A DNA stretch of 64,000 nucleotides from Rhyacichthys aspro (GCA_036850595.1 CM072161.1:17193812-17257811); one strand, 5' to 3'; numbered from the stretch's first letter, positions 13,297-26,561 are shown. The notes: generated by a model from the sequence alone, not told the origin. Program-made: numbers and translations.

Positions 13297-16200
13297 TCAA
13301 AACGGGAGCTTTTTCAGCTGCTCGAATGTAATGAAGAACTGAGAGTTGTGTTAAGGACATAGTTTCAAATGTTAAAACAGGCAACAGGAGAGATAGTGAA
13401 AGATGGCCCAACAATATAAAAAATGCAAGTTAGAAATAAAAAGTCTTCTTTTTAATCTTCTATCTTTTTATCTTTTCTAAAACATAAGGGAACTTGTCCA
13501 AAACTGTAAACATACTAATGTTTTAGAGACTCCTGAAGAAGTATGAAGAAGTATGGGTTGCACATTTTACTTCACTATTTACTTAAAAACCTTGCTCTGC
13601 CTCAAACATTTCACTTTTGATGCCTTATTTCACAAAGCAAATGGTAAATAGTCTAAACTATTTAGGTTTTACATAGCTAGTATGAGCTACTGCTGATTTG
13701 TTTAGTCCTCTTTTTGGGTTTAGTTGCCAACCCCCTGTGTTCATAGTCTATTTTGGACGATCAATGGTAATGCTATATAAATAACAATATTTTAAATGGA
13801 CACAAATCATAGATTAGACTGACAGTAAAATTAAAATGTGTGAAATATCTCCATTTATATTATCTAGATGTTAGTTGTCATTGAACAAAACCTGAGCATC
13901 TAAAAGGATACAATGATGTTCCAGGGCCCAAGTCGCAGCCAGTTTGGCCAGAAGCCTTTGTAAAGAGCGAAGAAGCCCTCGTTCTTCCACGTCTGCATCA
14001 CTCCGTCTAGTGTTCCTTTGTAAAGAGGATTCCCTGAAATTACCCGCTGGTTCATCATCCGAGTTCGCACCACATCCACAGGGTTAGACGCCAGCGCCCC
14101 CGCCAGGCCGCAAGTGAAACTGGAGCTACAATCATAAAAAGAAAAACATGAGGTGAGATCATGACTATTTTTGAAATCACTAACCCTCCCTAGTCTGTAA
14201 CATTTCCCTCCTGACTCTACAGTGAGCTCGCTGGGGAACGGTTTCACACTGAGCACTGCTGCTTCTAACCTCACAGTAAATAATACAGCACTGAATTTAT
14301 TGACAAACTTTGGAAAGATTAAGTGTTTAATATTACAACTCAGTAACTGCACATGTCTATTTTTTGCAATAACAATAATCCAGCTGTGAGACATTCAAAG
14401 ATTACTGATTCAGTGTTTGTAATGGTGGCATCATTTAGAGCTGTATCAGCTCACAGGGATCAAGTTACAAGCTACTTCAGAGAAAGCCACTTCCACGACG
14501 TTGCTAATGTTAGGCTAATCCTTCTAGTGAGCGCGCTGCCCTGTCTCTTTGCTTGTATCCACCACTAGTTGCTCACACAGCTGTGAAGAAGCAGAAGATG
14601 AGACAGCATTGGTTTTCTGAGGAGTTTCTGAATTTGTATCAAGGCTTTCTCTCGCTCTTCACTACATAACAGACACTCATCAAGTCAAAGCATGTTGGTC
14701 TGTCTGGTATCTAATGACAGCTCTGATTGTCAAAAGGTGCTATAATGTACTTGAGATTTTTTATAGCAGTGTGACTTTACATGAAATGTGTCAGAATGGT
14801 GTCTCCCATGAGTCCCGAGCGAAGTAGGTGTTTCTTGGTGATGTCATAAACAGGAAGCTCCACACCAACAACAATGGCTGCTCGCTGAGCTGTGGGTATC
14901 ACACCCTGAAGACAAAGAAAATATACAAAAAAATATATATGTTTAAAGCTAGTTCAGGATTAAAAAATAAATGAAGATTATCATATAAAGCTTTAAAAAT
15001 AGTTTCTGCTTGGACATATATCCTCTCCTCACCCTCCACAGGCCTCTGGTGCCTTCTGTCTGGTAGATGTTTATGAAGTTAGACATCATACTTCCCTGGA
15101 GCAGACTGCCCTGCGCTTGCATCCGGATCTGAAAAAAACAGACACACATACAACATGTTTATACACAAATAACACTGGATTTTACTTTTACTTCTATTGG
15201 ATCAGTTAAAGTAACGCTGTATAACTTTTCAAAATGCATATTATGATATGAATGTGTGTTGATATGAAGGTTTGTGGCAAGATACATGGTAGCATACCGC
15301 ATTACTGTCACTTTAAACTGTGGAGTATGTTTTGAATGAAGTGCACTTTTTCTTTAAATGAGAGTTCCGTTTTATGACAAAAAAAACATCAAAATTAATT
15401 TGAGACAATTAGGCTTTCTATTTTGTGCAGTTACAATGTATTGCTTTAAGATGAAGGAAGAAATATGAAGCATAATCTTTAAATGCTTGGATAAAACTAT
15501 AAACCTTGAGGACGTCAGTGGGATTGGCCAAAGAAGACGACAAAACTCCAGACACAACACCACAGAAGACGTTTATGACCATCGTCTCATCTGCGCAAAA
15601 AGGAAGAACAAAAAATGAATAACCAGAACAATTCTTTTTTTGTATTTAAGCATGCACAAGTTACAAACGGATTTATAAAAATTGTAATTTCATTACATAT
15701 TATACGAGAACGGGTCCTCCCCGTGTTACTGTGCTTCTTCCCACCGTCCAAAGATGAACTGACCAATCTAAATTTCCGTTGGTGAATGAATGTGAGTGTG
15801 AATGATTGTGTGTCAGTGTCTGTTTCTAAATGTCAGCTCTGTGACTAACTGGCCATTGCCCAGGATGTACCCCGCCTCAGGCCCAGAGCTGCTGGGACAG
15901 GCTCCAGCCCCCCGCGACCCCCAAAAGAACTAAATGGTAAATGATGAATAATAAATCTGACTTACTTCTATTACCTTGCGCTGCAGCCGGATTCTCATGA
16001 GATTTGTGAGTTTACAACCTCACGAAAGTCCATCTTCAACGGCTCTAAGCAAAGTGTTGACAGCCAAACCATGTTGGCCACTTGTGACCATTCTGGGCAT
16101 GTTATAGGTTTGAAGATGTAGCAAACATTTGACTGTTCATTCATTCATTTTCTACCGCTTAGTCTCATTTGGGGTCGCGGGTGGCTGGAGCCTATCCCAG

Positions 16201-19138
16201 CAGCTTTGGGCCTTAGGAGGGGTACACCCTGGATAATGGCCAGTTCGTCGCAGGGCTGAATATGAACATTTGACTGTTACAAACATAAAAACAACATGCT
16301 ATTGCTCTGATTGGATAAAACTGTGATTACTCACAAATGATAAATCCAATCACAGATGAGTTGATTGTCCCAGATGGTTCTGTGGAACAGACTATGTACA
16401 GCAGAGCAGACTATCTGGCTTGTCCGATTATTTAAAATACCCATCACAAACACCTTCTGTCACTTTATGAAAGCCTCTGCTTTGTATTTAGTTTGCAAAT
16501 TAACTTTGGCATGACTTGTTTTCATGCTTCACTAAAGTTCACTAAGGTTTACTAAAACGCACAGATGTTTCAGTCTGTGTTCATAATTGTATTAGTGAGT
16601 AACTGTTGCCATTTAATGACTTTCAATGCATAGTGTTAGAATAGTATTTAGTGAAAGTCCAATGACTCATCTGTAGAAGACAGTTTTAAATAATACAAAT
16701 GTGAGAAAAGTGAACCACTTCTCTGTATTGACTCTCCAGTCTGTCACAGGATCAAGAATTTTCTGTACTGTAGACCATAAATGACAAATTAAATTGCCTT
16801 ATCGGAAAGCTCCAGCAGACACAGCAGAGGAGGAGACCCAGATCAATTCTGAACGTTAGCTCACCTTCAGGGCGACTGACAAACAGCCTTTTCAGAGAGT
16901 TGTAGGTTCCTATCTTGATGGTCCCATAAGAGGCTTGTCTCAACAGAGCAGGAGAAATACTGTGGACACACACCAAAGATATCTTCAGACTCAGTGGTTT
17001 TAGATTTAAATAATTTGTTTTCATATACCGTCCCTAAAGGTTTCACCATCAGCAAAATAGACCATTTTAAACAGTAAACAAAGTTTTACTTTAATATTGT
17101 ACAACTATCTCCATTTTGTCATTCTTGGTGAATCTTTAATAAATGAAAATATGTATCCTTATCAATTGGAAAGCTCACTTATCAATAACTAGACGGTTTT
17201 CATTTTTTTCTGTTTGTTATGCCTCCATTAAAATTTGATGGTCTGCTTTCTAACACTGATACATAACTGTACTTTGCTTCTTACCACATCAAACCACTAA
17301 GAACACTGGAACTGGGATCTAACCACAGTGCTTACCCGGAGTAGAGCGCCCGGATGCCCTCCTCTTTGCCTATCCGGAACAGAGCGTGGAACATGCCTCG
17401 GTACCGGACCTCTGTGTACTGAGACTGGCCTTGGACCTGGAGCCGCGTTTTGGTTAAATCAATGGGGAAGGTCCCTGAGAAAGAAAAAACACATCACATT
17501 ACTGTTTATGTCAGAGATTATAAGAGTTTTATTATATACAAGATTGAATTAAAGCCACTTCAAAGGGTGCATAAAGTAAGAGACCTCTGCACATCAGACA
17601 AACAAACTCACTTCTTGTTTTCAAAATCTTCTTAAAACACATTTGTTCTCTTTGGCTTTTAACTCAGTTTGAGAAGTTGACTTTTACTTTTGTTTTATCC
17701 CTGTTTTATTATGTTTGTTTTTAATTTCTTATTTCCTTTTACTAGCGTTTCATATTTATTGTTTATGATTTATTTTGTTTCTTGGTGTTGGTATAAAGCA
17801 CTTTGGCCAACCTTGTTTTTAAAAGTGCTCTATAAATAAACTGGAAACTACATTAATAATTTAGAAACTTGGTTCAATCAGGACTAAACCCAAGGCTAAA
17901 CCAGAGTTCAACTACTCTTTGTCAATTGAGCAAAACCTAGGTTTAAAACCACGTATAAACCCAATACATTTGTCACAAAACAATCCTAAATGTCTTTCTA
18001 ATCTATCTATTTAATAGAAAATAAGGACTTTCCTGAAGACACATACTCCACAACTTTGAAATGCAATTGTAAGAACATCACTATGACACTGTGTCATTTT
18101 GTTCATGCAAAGTTTTGCATTAATGGTGCATACGATTTGCAAGCGCTGTACTGTTTGGTCAGATGGGATCTTTCTTTTCCAACACCACCCCTATTCACAA
18201 GCAGCTACTAGGACAAGATTTTATCACCTGTAGTTAAAGGAAAAGTGACTAAGGGCTAAATTTAGAAAATCAAATTAGGTGTGTAAATGATGGAACACCT
18301 CAAAATTTATTAATCTATACCACAAGAAAACAGAGACAGCACAGGATACAAAATACAGGTTTGGGAATTCCAAAATAATTGGGATCTAAGCCAATATACC
18401 AAGCACGGTTCTTTTATTATAATAATTTCCACCTGCCTTTTGCATGTGTTGTATTTATTCTGTATGTTACTGTGTGAGTTGCTTTAAGACATTTTTCTCA
18501 CAGTGTTTTTTTTAACAAAATATCTCTCTGTTACTAGACCCTGATAATCTGATATCTGACTTTATTTGGATTACATTAACATGATATGAGGCTATATTTA
18601 GAGGTTGGATGTCGTTATAGCATCTCGTTGCACTTTGTGACGATCAAAACACACTCAAATTAATCTGGATAAACAAGTTCTTTCTATCCCATTTCTGTCT
18701 TGTCTTTAATAATCCAAAAATATAAATCATCCCATTAGATTGAGATTTAATTAAGAAAAAAAAGACTCTTCTTCTTTTTATTGTGAAAGCATTACTATAA
18801 GATGACAGCATCTTGTTATTTAGTGTAGGTTTTTAGCCTATATCTTTTTTATCTTAAGGCAAAAGCAATATATGATCTAGCTCTATGTTTCAATGCTTCT
18901 TTTTACAACGTTTTACTCGTTCATATTATTGTCTGTACACTTATTACAGCACCATTTAATAAGAAGGTACTTATGTTGTTTTGCATAATCCATCTGATCT
19001 ACTGAATCAAATAGCAGAATCTCCTTGAGAAAAACAAAGTAGATTTGATTTCCGTGTTATGGTGCATCACGTACCGAATTCTGCGACAATCGAGGCCATT
19101 CCTCCGTAGATGAAGGGCTTCCAGTTCAGGTTGGCCAT
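13297..19138 (-). CDS. slc25a14: mitochondrial carrier SLC25A14 (UCP5/BMCP1)
   Basis: Inner-mitochondrial-membrane carrier of the SLC25 family, close to the uncoupling proteins. Coding exons (minus): 19075-19138, 17336-17474, 16865-16959, 15505-15590, 15033-15128, 14781-14905, 13912-14125, 13297-13338. They join in phase to 286 residues with the expected three repeats. Carrier signatures are FPIDLTKTR (24-32), NPTDVLKIR (122-130) and NPVDVVRTR (216-224). The first repeat (IVAEFGTFPIDL, RGMFHALFRI) and RMQAQGSLLQGSMM favour SLC25A14 over its paralogue SLC25A30. The start MANLNWKPF is at 19138. The exon is open upstream to a 3' splice site at 19182, but no in-frame ATG was found there. A likely non-coding first exon ends at 20161 (donor GTAGGT). 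It heads away from gpr119, its neighbour in mammals too. Confidence 0.94.
15206..15449. mobile_element. MITE-like element with TTAA boundaries (family A, copy 2)
   Basis: The left end is TTAA-AGTAACGCTGTATAAC and the right end, reverse-complemented, is TTAA-AGCAATACATTGTAAC. The two ends match each other and those of the element at 353-712. It lies wholly in a slc25a14 intron and has no coding capacity. Confidence 0.55.
15720..15960 (-). repeat. teleost interspersed repeat (GC-rich SINE/LINE-type tail)
   Basis: The run contains GTGAATGAATGTGAGTGTGAA-type sequence, then GTACCCCGCCTCAGGCCC and CTGGGACAGGCTCCAGCCCC, which is a very common pattern in teleost genomes. Its complement recurs at 16135-16262 and 21598-21680. 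I recognise the pattern but cannot assign the Repbase family without a search. Confidence 0.6.
16135..16262 (+). repeat. teleost interspersed repeat, opposite orientation
   Basis: Begins with CATTCATTCATTTTCTACCG, then GGGGTCGCGGGTGGCTGGAG, CCTATCCCAGCAGC and GGGGTACACCCTGGATAATG. This is the complement-orientation copy of the 15.8-kb repeat; both lie in the same slc25a14 intron. Confidence 0.6.
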
Positions 19139-19373
19139 CTCCGAGGCGGCGGCAGAGGCGGCTTCCACCTGCTGCAGTCCCGCTAGAAACAACAGCAGCA
19201 CGCCCACACACAAGTCAATGCAGTGCTGAAGCCTCACACAATACAACATCTCGATAAACATTTAGATTAAATAAAAATAAGACGATACGAATCAAAGGGA
19301 CTCCATCAGCATCAGCATCTCCGCTAACTGCAACGCCGACAGCAGCCGAGAGAGACACAGTTTTGTGTTATGG

Positions 19374-19935
19374 GGTTTCTATTGGCTGCATGTCATGTCA
19401 ATCATTCACAGAGCGATGTTATTGGGGAAACGTGTGAGCGGGGCGGGCTTTAAATGACAGTCATGCAATAAAACTTAATTTTAACAACAGATGGACGACG
19501 CACAGCTTTATTGACAAATAATTTTCTGTTTTATTTCTAATAGTTTATAAAATACAAAATACTTGCAGTTCATTCTTCATTATGTTTCTGTAAGCTGCCC
19601 GTCACGTGAGTACTTCCTATTGGCTAACATACGAGAGGAGGGGGGGCTGACCGTAAAATGACAGTTGGTTCAATAGCTCACGAAAACAGGAAATTATTGA
19701 CACAGCATTTTTGATTAATTTTATTTATCTTTTCGGTTTTTATATTACTTGCTTAAAATTTAACGATTTAACGACAACAAAAATAATGACCATGCCAACA
19801 AATCAATAGCTACGAGTTACGATGTTACTATTGGCTGTCGCTCACGTCAATCACTCAAAAAGCAATTCTATTGGCTAATGTACAAGCAGAGGGGGGGAGA
19901 CATTATTTGACAGTTAGTTAAATATAAGTTAATTT
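19374..19935. repeat. three diverged CCAAT-rich blocks upstream of slc25a14
   Basis: Three blocks (about 19374-19490, 19606-19690, 19828-19935) share CTATTGGCT, a G-run (GAGGGGGGG or GGGGCGGG) and AAATGACAGT or TTTGACAGTTAGTT; two also carry CAATCA(T/C)TCA. They look like tandem duplicates of a CCAAT-box segment. They lie between the first non-coding exon (ending at 20161) and the coding start (19138), so their effect on slc25a14 is unclear. Confidence 0.5.
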
Positions 19936-20161
19936 TAACAATATATTTTAACTAATCGTTTTATGTATTATATTGTTACTTCTATCACTATGCAAATTAC
20001 TAGTAATTTAATGAGACATGAACAGAAAATGAAAATGATGACCCTGTGACGCTCTAACAGATGGCGCGAAATGCTAACCGCTAGCTGCTAACACTTCTGT
20101 ACATAACAGTCCTGATCGTAGCAACAAGTTAATGCCATATAAAACCAAAGGATTACCTACC

Positions 20162-20350
20162 TTGGGGTCTGTTAAACACACGATATTCTTTTTGACTGAG
20201 TGCCCATGACCCAACGCTCTAACACGACAGGACTTTGGTAAAGTAAAAGCAGAAAAGTTCCTTGCTTTCGATAGCTTCAGCTTCCCAATGCTGCTAACGA
20301 TAAATGAAGTGTTTTAGCAGTGACCATAGCCATAGAAACAGGAAGTCCGT
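20162..20350 (-). promoter_or_regulatory. putative first non-coding exon and promoter region of slc25a14
   Basis: The minus strand shows a good 5' splice site (CCCCAAG then GTAGGT) at 20161-20160. The sequence upstream of the donor holds a short ATG frame that stops before the junction, so the exon is probably 5' UTR. The promoter should lie just beyond, near 20.3 kb. No TATA box is evident. Confidence 0.35.
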
Positions 20351-22810
20351 TTGGAGTTTCAGCATTAAAGACAAATTTTAGTCTGTCATTTACAAATATA
20401 ATATGCAGGATTTTCATTAATATTCAAAAAGGAAAAAGAGCCTACTCAAAAAAAAAAAAAAAAAATCACACAAAAAAGTAAGGTGCAAGAACAATACACA
20501 CATGTGTCCACATTTTTTTTATTATTATTATAGTCACATTTAGAATCCAAAAGTAAAATATCTTTTGTGATGAACCAAACCAACAGACATTGTTTTCCAC
20601 CCAGTAGGCTAATTAAGTACAAGTAAATTACACAAAAACACCTTCACATTCCCTCTTTTTTTTAATTTTGTGAACAAAAAAGCAAGGCAAACCTGTTTAA
20701 AACCCCGTTTGGCCTTTGAGCTGTTTACAGTAACAAGTCTCTATTCTAACATATTGCTAACATTCCAACCTTCACAATGTATACACTGCAAGCAACCAAA
20801 AATAAAATACACTATGACTGACTATCTAACCACAAAAAGTCATTATCATTGCTTGAATTAGCGGCAAGCAAAGGTTTTCTTTTTTTTTAAGAACTGTCCC
20901 TAAGCATGTCCTAAAGCTGTGAAAAATATCAGCTGTTGTCATATCTCTTTTTCTGTGTGTTTAAGATCTGGCCAAGGTCAAATTTACAATATTACCTTAA
21001 AAACTGGAACAGGCTCTTGTCAAAAATAAACCTTAGTTTGTGCAGTGGCCTCACGAACAGAGAGTTATCTCACCATTTTTAACATTTATATAATACATTG
21101 TACAAGTTTATCCCCATGCTCATGGGTATATTATTCATGCCAAATGTCAAACATAAGTCCAGATCTGTTGTAACTCATATTTTGATCAGTTTCAGCGTAT
21201 AAATTGCAATATGCTGTACTTATATTGCTGCACTTATATTGCTTTACTGTGTGTTTGGGTTTGACTCTAAAAATGTTTACAGACCCCGACATCCCTGCTG
21301 TCATATATTACATTACCTTTGCTTTCTGCCAACTTAACTTCTCCTTTCTCAAACTGTCCATACCTTTCTCATTCTCTGTAAATATCATAACTTTGTATTT
21401 CATTCTCTGTCACACCTGCCATCACAAACATATCACTTCCTCTGCTTCCACTTCCTGTTTTCTTTTCTCTCTGATAGGAATAGCTGTATTGTTGGTTAAA
21501 CACACATTGTTTATTTTAGGTGGAATCATTACTTTTGGGTCAATTTTTAATATTTTACTTTTTTTTATTACAATGTTAATTCACTGGTCTTCTTCTGCAG
21601 GTGACTGGAGACTACCCCAGCAGCTTTGGGTCTGAGGAGGGGTACACTCTGGACAACTGCCAGTTGTCCGTAGGGTATTAAAATATAAATTAAAAAAATA
21701 TATAAAAATGAATAAATAAATCACACTTCCTAAAAAAGAAAATACTTTTTTTGTTTTTCTACTTTAAAATAAATACATCTGTGTATATTTTTGGGTTGTG
21801 TAATATATTGATATTTAGGATAACTAAGGGACTGTCCAAAACTCAGAACACTGCATCTCTAGCAGTAGCTGCTGCTGTCTGTGCCTCATTATCCCTATGG
21901 ACATGTTTGACCCACCGTTATTACAGAGTATGCCCTGTTTCTCAGTCTTGATGGAGAGACCCACTTGGAGTAGAGATTATTTGTGCAACTGATACTCCTC
22001 AATTATATGGAGAATAGCAACATATACATTTTGTGGGTGCTCTTAAACAGGGTCTAAAATAGCTTTGATTTGGACACATGACAACAGGCCACTTTACCTG
22101 GAGCAGACAGGAGCGGTAGATGGGTGTGCAGGGCGGGGGTCTGCTGAGTGACTTCAACCCCTTTACTCCAGCATTGTTTGTATTACTAACTCAGGTTTGC
22201 ATTTGGCATGGACCAGAGATTAGCCTAAAACTCAAAGCTGATGTGAATTGGCTCAAATGTCTATATATGCAAGCATTATATGTCCCAGTCCAACTGAGGT
22301 CAGCCTTAACTTAACCACCACATTAGCTCCATTACCATCTGTCACTGTGAGACCTAAAGGTTTGCTCCACTAATAAATACAGCACCTAATCAAATGTTAG
22401 TCCAGGTATACAAAGGAGCCAGGGCTTAGCAAAAGGTCAGTTAACCCACTGTGACCTTGAAGTGTGGAGCATATATGATGCTGTCTTGTGGTTGAATGAG
22501 AATCATCAATTCCTGGAAAGTAAAATATAAAACATCAACTGTTTCTTAAGCAAACTTGGTCCTACTCTTGAATTACACCGAATCACACTACATGATTAAA
22601 AAAAAAGACAAACATTGACGTTCTCTGTGATGTTTGGCAGTGAGCTTCTTCTTCCCTTTTGGGTGCTGCACTATTTTTGTAGATGGCACACAATCTCCAC
22701 CGGGCTGCACCTTCCAGTCACCACAACACAACCAGTTGGTGGGAAGCCTAGTTTAATGGAGGCTGGTGAGAGCTGTGGGTTTAGAGTTGAATCCGGTTGA
22801 ACCAGGAGGA
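20351..22810. other. intergenic, repeats only
   Basis: AT-rich intergenic DNA with a poly-A tract near 20447-20465 and one copy of the teleost GC-rich repeat at 21598-21680 (listed separately). I saw no coding exon supported by both motif and splice signals. Confidence 0.4.
21598..21680 (+). repeat. teleost interspersed repeat fragment
   Basis: CAGGTGACTGGAGACTACCC, CAGCAGCTTTGGGTCTGAGG and GGGGTACACTCTGGACAACTG place this with the copies at 15.8 and 16.2 kb. Confidence 0.6.
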
Positions 22811-23847
22811 TCATAGTGTTGTGCGAAGCAGCCCGATGACTCGCTGGGAGACATTCTGCAAGATGGACGTCAGGCCCCTGAGAACAGACAATGACTGGAA
22901 TTCAATTCAAAGTCTACAGTCACTTGAAGAGTCATTTAGTACTCAATACCAGTCTTAGTCTTGAGATTAACTCCATGACCACTTTTAAAAGTCTCGGCCT
23001 ATACTCGAGATTTTTTACTTGTGCTGATCTTGTCTCAGGGTGCAACACATTAAAAATCTGAACCAGGGTCTGGACCAAAGTGCATATTATGTTTGTTTGA
23101 CTCAATTTGGTTTGCATTTACACAACGCTTTTCCACAAACTTTTCGTCATCAATTACAAGCAACATTTCTGGGCTGAGTGTCACTTCACTTATTTTACCC
23201 TTTAACACCAAGATTTGATTTGATAAACATTTTTTAAACTCCTGGTAATAAATAAGGACGATTTAATGACTGTTTTCATAAAAAGCCCCTTGAAACATAG
23301 CCTTCTACAAAATGGTTTAGAACGCTTATAATTGGCCTAAAACTCCATCAAAAGTCAATTACAATGCAAGCTTCACAACATGCTTTGGGGCCTTCAGTTC
23401 TTTTTCATTTTGTTGGCATAATCAAACCAAAAAAAGGCTCAGCTGGTGGATTGCTTTGTGGTCCTCATCTCTTTGCCTGCCTGATAAAGACTTCATGCAG
23501 AAATGCTTTGGAGAGCGCTGTTTGTGGGGTTAATAATGCTGTAATTTTATTTACCAGAGTGACGGGCCAGTTCTGCTTTTATATTGAGTATTCCCTTCCC
23601 TTCTTTGAGCAGTCCTGAAAGTGCTCCTGAGTCCTGAGCTTCATTTTTACCCTGCTCTTGGTGTGGTCTTGAACTTAGTTTTGCTGCATGTCTACAACAT
23701 AAATGTACAGTAATAAGCTCATAGACTCACCGTGCTCTGCCAGAGAAGCAGTTGTTGCGGTTCGGATGGAGACAGAAGAGTGAAGCCACGCCGTAAACAC
23801 AACACAAAAACATGGACACCAGCCACTTCTTCAGAGACATCCTCTGC
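22811..23847 (-). CDS. candidate small secreted or membrane-anchored protein, two exons
   Basis: I do not recognise this protein. On the minus strand an acceptor (TTTTTTCAG) is followed seven bases later by an ATG at 23840. The frame runs to a consensus donor (GTGAGT) after 23731. A second acceptor (TGTTCTCAG) opens 22811-22877, which continues in phase to a TGA. The product would be 58 residues: a basic start (MSLKKW), a hydrophobic segment (about 7-24) usable as a signal peptide or type II anchor, a two-cysteine loop (C23 and C31, CLHPNRNNC), a basic GRARG and a possible N-glycosylation site NVS. An upstream non-coding exon is implied. It lies between slc25a14 and gpr119. Chance alignment of splice signals is a real possibility. 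Confidence 0.33.
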
Positions 23848-26561
23848 CTGAAAAAAGCACACCATTCAATAACCAACAACAAACAGTGAACAAGGCTCCT
23901 GAATCTTAGTAAATGTGAGCACTGACCTCAAACCTAATGAATGCTAATTAAAGCTAATAAATGTCCATATGGCTATTTTAGTAAAAGTAGCAAACGTGAT
24001 CAAACTAAAGATTAGAGCGTATAAACTTCTTCCTCTGAGTTCAGTGTTAGTTTGATGTTATCCTGAATTCCTCATGGTCTTACACTCACAAATGCGAGTT
24101 GTATCTTCCTCCAGACCGGCCTCAGCCTACTTCCAGGAAATGTTGACTTTAAATTCCAGTCAATATTTCCTTAAAACTGGATCAGACCTAGGCCGAGGTG
24201 TTGTTATGCAGGTCCGCTCTGGTGTAAACAGGCTCTTTTCCTGGACACTGGGCATCGGCCACAATAATTGCTGACTCACACTGCGTTATGAAAAGCCCTG
24301 AAAAGTCTAGCAGGGCTCAATGGGATTCCTACATTGTGCGTCTGTGGGAGCGTTTTATCTCTCGTTGAAGTGGCTGGGAATGTTTTTGTCTCTGTCCAGG
24401 ACATAATAAAGCCATGTCACATTTTTACTGAAACATTTTGTATATAAACCTGATGGTTCCCCACTGACTGACCAGATAGTCTAACAAATACAGTTGCCAG
24501 TAACTTGATTTTATTATTAAAAAGAGTTTGATATAATTCTTCATTTCTTTTTTATTTAACAGTCACTTTAATCCAGGGCTAAACACTGGAGTAAACTAAA
24601 ACCTATAATCAGACCAAAGGACTAATCTAAGTGAAGACAAGGGGACTAATTTAGGACTAAATCTGGGAGAACTCCAAAACTAAACCTTGTACTAAACTAA
24701 GCCTAAATCAGGATTAACCCAAGGCAAACTTAGGACAACCCAAGACTAAACATGGGACTAATCCAGGGCTAAACCAAAACTAAACCCTAACAAATCATGG
24801 GATAAACTAAGACTAAACTCTAATCTACATTTAAACGATATCAATCCAAGACTAAAACTGGGATTAATATCTCACATTAAACCATAAATAATAAAGTAGG
24901 GCCTACACCAGGACAAAATGCAGGTTAAACTAAGACTAAAGGGAGACTAACTCTGGATTAAACCAGGAATGAACCAAGGATTAAACCAATACTAAACCTG
25001 GGACTAATCTTGGACTTAACTCAATTTCTTAACTGGGGCTAAACCCAAACTAAGACCTAGACTTTAGTAGGGCTAAAACTCAGACCCAGCCCAGGATTCT
25101 CCATTGTGTTACTCATATACATCACTGTCTAACAGGAAGCCAGGAAGGATTTCAGAGGCTTTATCAGACCTTGGAAATTGTAGACTTTTATCTGAAGCCT
25201 CTCATGGTTTGGACTGAACAAAAACCAGACATTTTGCCTACACTGTATTAAAAAGCCACAACCAATAACACCTAACAATAGTGTTGGAAACAGTACCTTT
25301 GTTCTCTTGAGTGGACTGTGTTTTTCCAGCAGTGGTGACGCCAGATGATGTTGTGAAAGACAGAGACGGTGAGAAAACATCATTAGCTGTGTTATTGTGT
25401 GAATTCTACTGGAAAATGGGTCCATCAAGCCTTTTCGTTTGTCTGTTAGCACTGTCAGTGAGGTTAGATTTTAACTCAAGCCATTCAGCCGCAGTCACAA
25501 TGTGAGGAAAGACTGTGAATGAGGTTAAAATGTGAGAAATTGGTCTTTAATGAGACGTTTTAGACAAAAGATCTACAAAGTCCCAAACCTACTGTCAGAG
25601 AGCAGGACAGTTTTCTTCTGAAATGTCTCACTGATTTCCAGTCTGAATTTCTCTTTAATAGTGAGGAGATAAGTAACACAATAAAAGCTCTAAACAGCAC
25701 ACAAGGAACAATAAAAGAAGACAAAGACTCACTCTTAGGACATGTCCATGAGGTTTGCTGCAGTTCAGCAGTTGCACACGAGTGGTCAAAAATAGGACTA
25801 AATCAGGACATAACCAGAACTAAATCTGCAATTAAACCTTGCCCAAAGATTGCACAATATTTGAAAAGGATATACTGGATTTCTTCAAAAACTATAACTG
25901 CATTAACCCTGTACAGACACTGGGCAGGGCGTGGGGACAGCAGATGGGAGGTCCCTCTGATAAACACTGCACTGCTTCCCTTCTTTTTGTCCGAGGCTTT
26001 TCAGGGCAATAAAGAAACAGAAAAAAATCACAGGGACATTGAGATTCTTAGATTGGAACTAACAATAAACCTGGGATTTAAATTCTTTTTAAAATTTAAC
26101 AACTAATATTGACTTTTACTGGGAATACTTTTAAATTGGATGCCATTTTTACTCTGTGTGGTTCTTTCCTCGTAGACTTTGCTCCAAGGAGGATTTGTTG
26201 GCTTTTCTATGTTGAGTTGCTCTTAAAATGCCTTTCTTTTAGCTGCTGTTTTGTTAAGGTCTCTTACCTGTGTAGACCATTTATTTTTTTAATTCCATAT
26301 CCTGACAAAAGGTATTTCTTTTTTATATTAGGCCTTTTTTTTTTTAAATAGATTTTTTGTCTTTTTCAGCACAGTGACTTAAACATTACTTTAGATTTTA
26401 CATTTAATGTTAAGGTCAATTTCTTATGATGAAATCACAATCAGAGACAATTTTTGGATTTATGGTTTGCTTTTACACCTTACACATTTATTTCCACTTT
26501 TGCCTTGAATTTTGTCCCTAAATTCCTTTTGCTTGCTACTTCTTGTTAATTTTTGTCTAAG
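23848..26561. other. intergenic, dominated by degenerate TTAGTCC-type repeat
   Basis: Contains the largest block of the degenerate GACTAAACC repeat (about 24570-25090, listed separately). A smaller patch lies at 25790-25840. The last few hundred bases before 26562 should include the gpr119 5' region, which is T-rich and shows no TATA element I trust. Confidence 0.4.
24570..25090. repeat. degenerate GGACTAAACCAGG minisatellite-like block
   Basis: About 520 bp built from variants of GGACTAAACC(A/C)AGG with irregular spacing of roughly 10-17 bp. The complementary form GGTTTAGTCCTGG appears at 34.6-34.9 and 37.4-37.95 kb and in smaller patches between about 17.9 and 43.1 kb. There is no regular period and no coding potential. 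Confidence 0.6.

Noticed and set aside
24570..25090. Possible CRISPR-like or ordinary satellite array
   Set aside because: Irregular spacing and degenerate units in a vertebrate genome; no conserved direct repeat with unique spacers.
26553..26561. Extra three codons upstream of gpr119
   Set aside because: They begin with TTG, not ATG; the first ATG is at 26562.
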